DNA from: Actinomycetota bacterium
Lineage (GTDB): Bacteria; Actinomycetota; Geothermincolia; Fen-727; JAQURN01
DNA length: 8,876 nt
Reading direction: 5' to 3'
Assembly: GCA_028715585.1 (NCBI GenBank)
Contig: JAQURN010000045.1
Span: 1-8,876 of the forward strand
Positions 6,245-8,876 of the stretch are shown one piece after another. The position numbers and the translations under genes were made by a program. Position 1 is the stretch's first letter, and every line of letters begins with the position of its first letter. Under the pieces are notes generated by a model. The model was not told where the DNA came from and searched no databases. It saw only the letters and a program-made list of their open reading frames with translations.

Positions 6245-6475
6245 ATGGGTTTTTTGAGATCCGCTCTGGCACAGCTCATAGATTGGGGCAATCCATGGAC
6301 GCCATGGATGTTTGCCATTTTTATTCTTGCTGTTGTCATGGGGACGTGGACTGGAGCAGTCGCGGGACGCAAGGGAAGAGATACGCGAGCCTGGTTTATC
6401 CTGGGTTTTTTTCTTCCAGTGATAGGGTTGATTGTCATCTATATCTTGAAGCCCAAGGTTTCGGAGAAAAAATAA
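6245..6475 (+). CDS. Small two-helix membrane protein, function unknown
   Basis: The 76-residue product has two hydrophobic segments at about residues 20-41 (WTPWMFAIFILAVVMGTWTG) and 49-68 (FILGFFLPVIGLIVIYILKP around 51-70). They are separated by a short basic loop, GRKGRDTR at 41-48. The second half resembles a common pattern in small bacterial membrane proteins, where a KGR-containing loop is followed by a WF-LG-P-IGL helix; no function is established for these that I can name. The C-terminus is basic and charged (KPKVSEKK). The start is ATG 6245 because of GGAGGT at 6235-6240. It follows the zinc-ribbon gene across a 132-base gap containing inverted repeats, so it may be a separate or attenuated transcription unit. 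It converges on the tRNA-Leu gene, with 46 bases between them. Confidence 0.75.
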   Translation: MGFLRSALAQLIDWGNPWTPWMFAIFILAVVMGTWTGAVAGRKGRDTRAWFILGFFLPVIGLIVIYILKPKVSEKK

Positions 6476-6521
6476 AGGTTCGCTCCGATGTAACTCGGGT
6501 TTCCGGAAGAGCCTTCTATCT

Positions 6522-6609
6522 TGGTGCCGAAGGCCGGATTCGAACCGGCACGGGGGTTTTCCCCACTGGTTTTTGAGACCAGCGCGTCTGCCTATTCCGC
6601 CACTTCGGC
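6522..6609 (-). tRNA. tRNA-Leu, anticodon CAA
   Basis: Read on the minus strand, the acceptor arms GCCGAAG and CTTCGGC pair over 7 bp, followed by discriminator A (6525) and an encoded CCA (6522-6524). The D-stem is GCG/CGC. The anticodon stem CTGGT/ACCAG encloses the loop CTCAAAA, giving anticodon CAA at 6573-6575 (reads the leucine codon UUG). A long variable arm (GGGG AAAA CCCC type) is diagnostic of a class II tRNA. The T-arm is GCCGG-TTCGAAT-CCGGC. Length is 85 bases plus CCA. The class II arm, A73 and the anticodon agree on leucine. It is transcribed away from polA and towards the small membrane gene. Confidence 0.97.
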
Positions 6610-6688
6610 ACGGCTTGAACCATTATATCAAGGTTGGACCGAGAGACTTGGGTTTTTCTATCCATTAGAGTCTTTTGGGAAGAGGTTC
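6610..6688. other. Divergent intergenic region between tRNA-Leu and polA
   Basis: This 79-base spacer must serve both divergent genes. It holds the tRNA -10 (minus strand) and the polA SD GGGAAGAGG (6677-6685), which sits unusually close (3 bases) to GTG 6689. A plus-strand promoter for polA is not clear: TTGGAC (6634-6639) with TATCCA (6659-6664) is the best pair, but the -10 is poor and the spacing is 19. Confidence 0.4.
6622..6627 (-). promoter_or_regulatory. -10 box of the tRNA-Leu promoter
   Basis: The minus strand reads TATAAT, a perfect sigma70-type -10, ending 12 bases before the first tRNA base. This would place the transcription start about 5 bases before the mature 5' end. The -35 region 17 bases upstream is weak (CAAGTC), which is tolerable with such a strong -10. 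Confidence 0.6.
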
Positions 6689-8876
6689 GTGAAGAATAAG
6701 AAAATTTTGCTTATTGATGGGAACAGCTTGGCATATAGGGCATTCTTTGCGCTACCAAAATCTCTTTCTACTTCGAGTGGGCAGGTGACAGGTGCTGTCT
6801 ATGGATTTACGAGCATGCTCTTCAAGGTCCTCGATGAGGAAAAGCCTGATGCCTGTGTTGTCGCGTTTGATGTGCCTAGAGGAGAGCTGGAAAGAACGCA
6901 AGCGTTTGCTGAGTACAAAGCCCACAGGCCAGAAGTTCCCGATGAGCTACTAAGCCAGATGGAGCTTATAGAAGAGCTTCTCAAGCGCCTTCGGATACCC
7001 GTGGTCCGCGCACCTGGGCACGAAGCCGATGATGTTTTGGGAACCCTTGCGAAAAAGGCGAGCACCCTTGGATACGACGTTTTCATACTGACCGGCGATA
7101 GAGACATGCTCCAGATTGTTGGGAGGGGAATCAAGGTTATTTTAATCAGCAAGGGGATAACTCAAACGAGAGTTTTTGACGAGAAGAGAGTGGTAGAAGA
7201 ATTTGGCGTCCCCCCCGAAAAACTTCCCGAGGTGACTGGCCTGAAAGGGGATTCCTCTGACAACATCCCGGGTGTTCCTGGCATAGGTGAAAAGGGCGCG
7301 CGCGATCTCATCGGTAAGTATGGTTCACTAGAATCTCTCTACGAGCATATTGATGAGATAGGAGGCGAGAGCAGAAAAAACATCCTCCTGGAGCATCGAG
7401 ACAAAGCTTTTTTTTCCAGGGACCTCGCGACGCTGAAAACAAATCTTTCCCTGGACTTTGACTTCGAAGAGGCGAAACTTGGGAACTGGGAGGAGAAAGA
7501 AGTGCTCGATTTCTTACAATCGTGTGAGTTCGAGGTTCTTTCCAACCGTTTCGTCCAAAATTTTTCTCACCACAATATAGAGAAAGGAGAAAACAAAAAA
7601 AAGATTACTTATTCAGCGGTGAGCTTCCAGGATAAAGAAGGTCTTGGCGATTTTCTAAAAGAAGCAAGGGATAAAGGTGCGGTTGGGGTTGCGTCCCTTA
7701 TTCATGGCTTGGGTTACTGCGATATTAGGCTCGTTTCCCTGGCGATAGCAACGGAGTCGAAGTTTTTAGTTGCTTCACCCGATTACGATGAAGCATTCGA
7801 GGTTGTAAGAGCGATACTTGAGGATAAGAAGATTGAGAAGTGGCTATGCGAGGGAAAGGAGACCATTCTCTCGCTTGGGAAATTGGGAGTTTCTCTTAAG
7901 AGGGCAACCTTTGATATTGGGCTAGCCTCTTACCTGGAAAATCCGTCGAGCGTGGCTTATGGCCCCGAAAGCTTGGCTGTGAGGAATTCCCTCGATATCG
8001 AAGTCGAAGGCGTCCTTCTCGAGGAAACTCCCAGCTTGTTCGAGGAGGATTCCAGTAGAGAATTCATTTACCTGGGTATGGATGCCGGAAGGGTTTTCCA
8101 CTTGAAGCGCTTGCTCGAGGATAGAATTTCAAGGCTCGGTATGGGCCGGTTGTTAGCCGAGGTAGAGATTCCCCTCATGTTTGTCCTAGCCGAGATGGAG
8201 AAAAACGGAGTCGCCATCGATTTAGAGGTGATTGAGGCTCTAGCAGCGGAAACTAGAAGTAGGATGGCTGAACTGGAGAAAAGAATTTTCGAACTTGCTG
8301 GTCATCCTTTTAATCTTGATTCCCCCAAACAGCTCTCCAAGGTTTTATATGAGGAAATGGGCATCGCGCCTATTAAGAAAACCAAGACTGGCTATTCGAC
8401 CGACTCGGGGGTGTTGGAGGCGCTTGCCAGAGATTACGAAATAGCAAGAGTCCTGCTGGAATACAGGGAATACTCAAAGCTCAAATCAACCTATTACGAC
8501 GTTTTTCCCAAACTCGTATGTCCTTCAACTGGAAGGCTTCACTGTTCCTTCAATCAGACCGCGGCGGTCACCGGGAGGATTTCCTCCAGCAATCCAAATC
8601 TTCAGACTATACCAGTTCGAAGCGATACCGGCAGGAAAATGAGAAGCGCCTTCATTCCAGGAATGAGTGGCTGGAAGATTTTGGTTGCGGACTATTCTCA
8701 GATAGAATTGAGGGTCCTTGCGCACATGTCCGAAGACGAAGGTCTCGTCTCTGCTTTCAAAAGCGATGCGGATATTCACGCCGAAACTGCCTCGGAGCTT
8801 TTTGGAATCAGTCTCGCCGAGGTGGGTCCTTCGGAAAGAAGAATCGCCAAAACGGTGAACTTTGGGATTGTATATG
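6689..8876 (+). CDS. polA: DNA polymerase I, 3' end cut by the window
   Basis: It acts in Okazaki-fragment processing and repair. The frame is open without stops for 729 codons to the window edge; family length (roughly 830-930) implies that 100-200 residues are missing, including palm motif C. The 5'-nuclease domain (about 1-290) has LLIDGNSLAYRAFFAL (7-22), EADD (112-115), GDRD (136-139) and GDSSDN (187-192), all metal-site acidic residues, so it should be active. In the middle 3'-5' exonuclease-like domain (about 305-480), Exo I reads VGVAS (332-336) with no DxE. Exo II reads CEGKET (387-392) without its Asp. Exo III keeps Y461-x3-D465. Proofreading is therefore probably lost. The polymerase domain has TGRISSSNPNLQTIP (628-642), motif A DYSQIELR (668-675, catalytic D668) and the O-helix residues R717, K721, F725 and Y729. 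The start is GTG 6689 with GGGAAGAGG (6677-6685) close upstream; no upstream in-frame start exists to at least 6623. Confidence 0.96.
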   Translation, partial: MKNKKILLIDGNSLAYRAFFALPKSLSTSSGQVTGAVYGFTSMLFKVLDEEKPDACVVAFDVPRGELERTQAFAEYKAHRPEVPDELLSQMELIEELLKRLRIPVVRAPGHEADDVLGTLAKKASTLGYDVFILTGDRDMLQIVGRGIKVILISKGITQTRVFDEKRVVEEFGVPPEKLPEVTGLKGDSSDNIPGVPGIGEKGARDLIGKYGSLESLYEHIDEIGGESRKNILLEHRDKAFFSRDLATLKTNLSLDFDFEEAKLGNWEEKEVLDFLQSCEFEVLSNRFVQNFSHHNIEKGENKKKITYSAVSFQDKEGLGDFLKEARDKGAVGVASLIHGLGYCDIRLVSLAIATESKFLVASPDYDEAFEVVRAILEDKKIEKWLCEGKETILSLGKLGVSLKRATFDIGLASYLENPSSVAYGPESLAVRNSLDIEVEGVLLEETPSLFEEDSSREFIYLGMDAGRVFHLKRLLEDRISRLGMGRLLAEVEIPLMFVLAEMEKNGVAIDLEVIEALAAETRSRMAELEKRIFELAGHPFNLDSPKQLSKVLYEEMGIAPIKKTKTGYSTDSGVLEALARDYEIARVLLEYREYSKLKSTYYDVFPKLVCPSTGRLHCSFNQTAAVTGRISSSNPNLQTIPVRSDTGRKMRSAFIPGMSGWKILVADYSQIELRVLAHMSEDEGLVSAFKSDADIHAETASELFGISLAEVGPSERRIAKTVNFGIVY

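Noticed and set aside
6467..6521. Terminator for tRNA-Leu (minus strand, T-run opposite 6467-6476) or for the small membrane gene (plus strand)
   Set aside because: The T-run has no good stem just before it, only bulged 4-5 bp pairings. On the plus strand, TCCGA/TCGGG is a 5-bp stem with a poor T-tract. Neither meets the usual pattern.
6634..6664. Plus-strand polA promoter TTGGAC with TATCCA
   Set aside because: The -10 matches only about half of the consensus and the spacing is 19, so it is too weak to annotate as a promoter.
6689..8876. polA as a truncated pseudogene
   Set aside because: The frame is continuous with all expected motifs in order up to the last base. The missing C-terminus is due to the window edge, not to a stop or frameshift.

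Overview
This window is a bacterial chromosomal segment with housekeeping content. It has moderate GC, tightly packed genes, Shine-Dalgarno (SD) sites before most genes, and several GTG or TTG starts. The taxon cannot be fixed from the sequence. The aroF-tyrA-aroA-cmk order, the ACT-tailed TyrA, a Gram-positive-like EPSP synthase, a TrpB2-type TrpB and a Pol I with a decayed proofreading site would all fit a deep-branching actinobacterial or clostridia-like lineage. That is inference only.

Layout. Bases 1-3764 hold a plus-strand aromatic amino acid operon: the 3' end of DAHP synthase (aroF), prephenate dehydrogenase with a C-terminal ACT domain (tyrA), EPSP synthase (aroA) and cytidylate kinase (cmk), with gaps of 4-30 bases. 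After a 108-base gap (from the chosen trpB start) comes a TrpB2-type tryptophan synthase beta chain (3873-5180). Next is an unrecognised protein with a zinc ribbon, a linker and four predicted membrane segments (5255-6112), whose linker carries an internal 15-residue repeat. A 132-base gap follows with nested inverted repeats that resemble an attenuator, then a 76-residue two-helix membrane protein (6245-6475). A tRNA-Leu(CAA) gene lies on the minus strand (6522-6609) with a clear -10 box. Divergent from it is DNA polymerase I (polA, from 6689), which is intact as far as the window end, where it is cut off.

How the genes work together. AroF makes the first shikimate-pathway intermediate, AroA the penultimate one, and TyrA commits prephenate to tyrosine. 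TrpB adds a tryptophan step (indole + serine). Cmk is a common passenger next to aroA and serves nucleotide metabolism. The two membrane proteins, the tRNA and polA have no evident link to aromatic metabolism.

No defence system, mobile element, CRISPR array or obviously new system is visible. The points most worth a second look are the EPSP synthase active-site signature (Ala where E. coli has Gly96), the lone TrpB2, the repeat-bearing zinc-ribbon membrane protein, and the mutually exclusive hairpins before the small membrane gene. No gene-free stretch longer than 300 bases exists.
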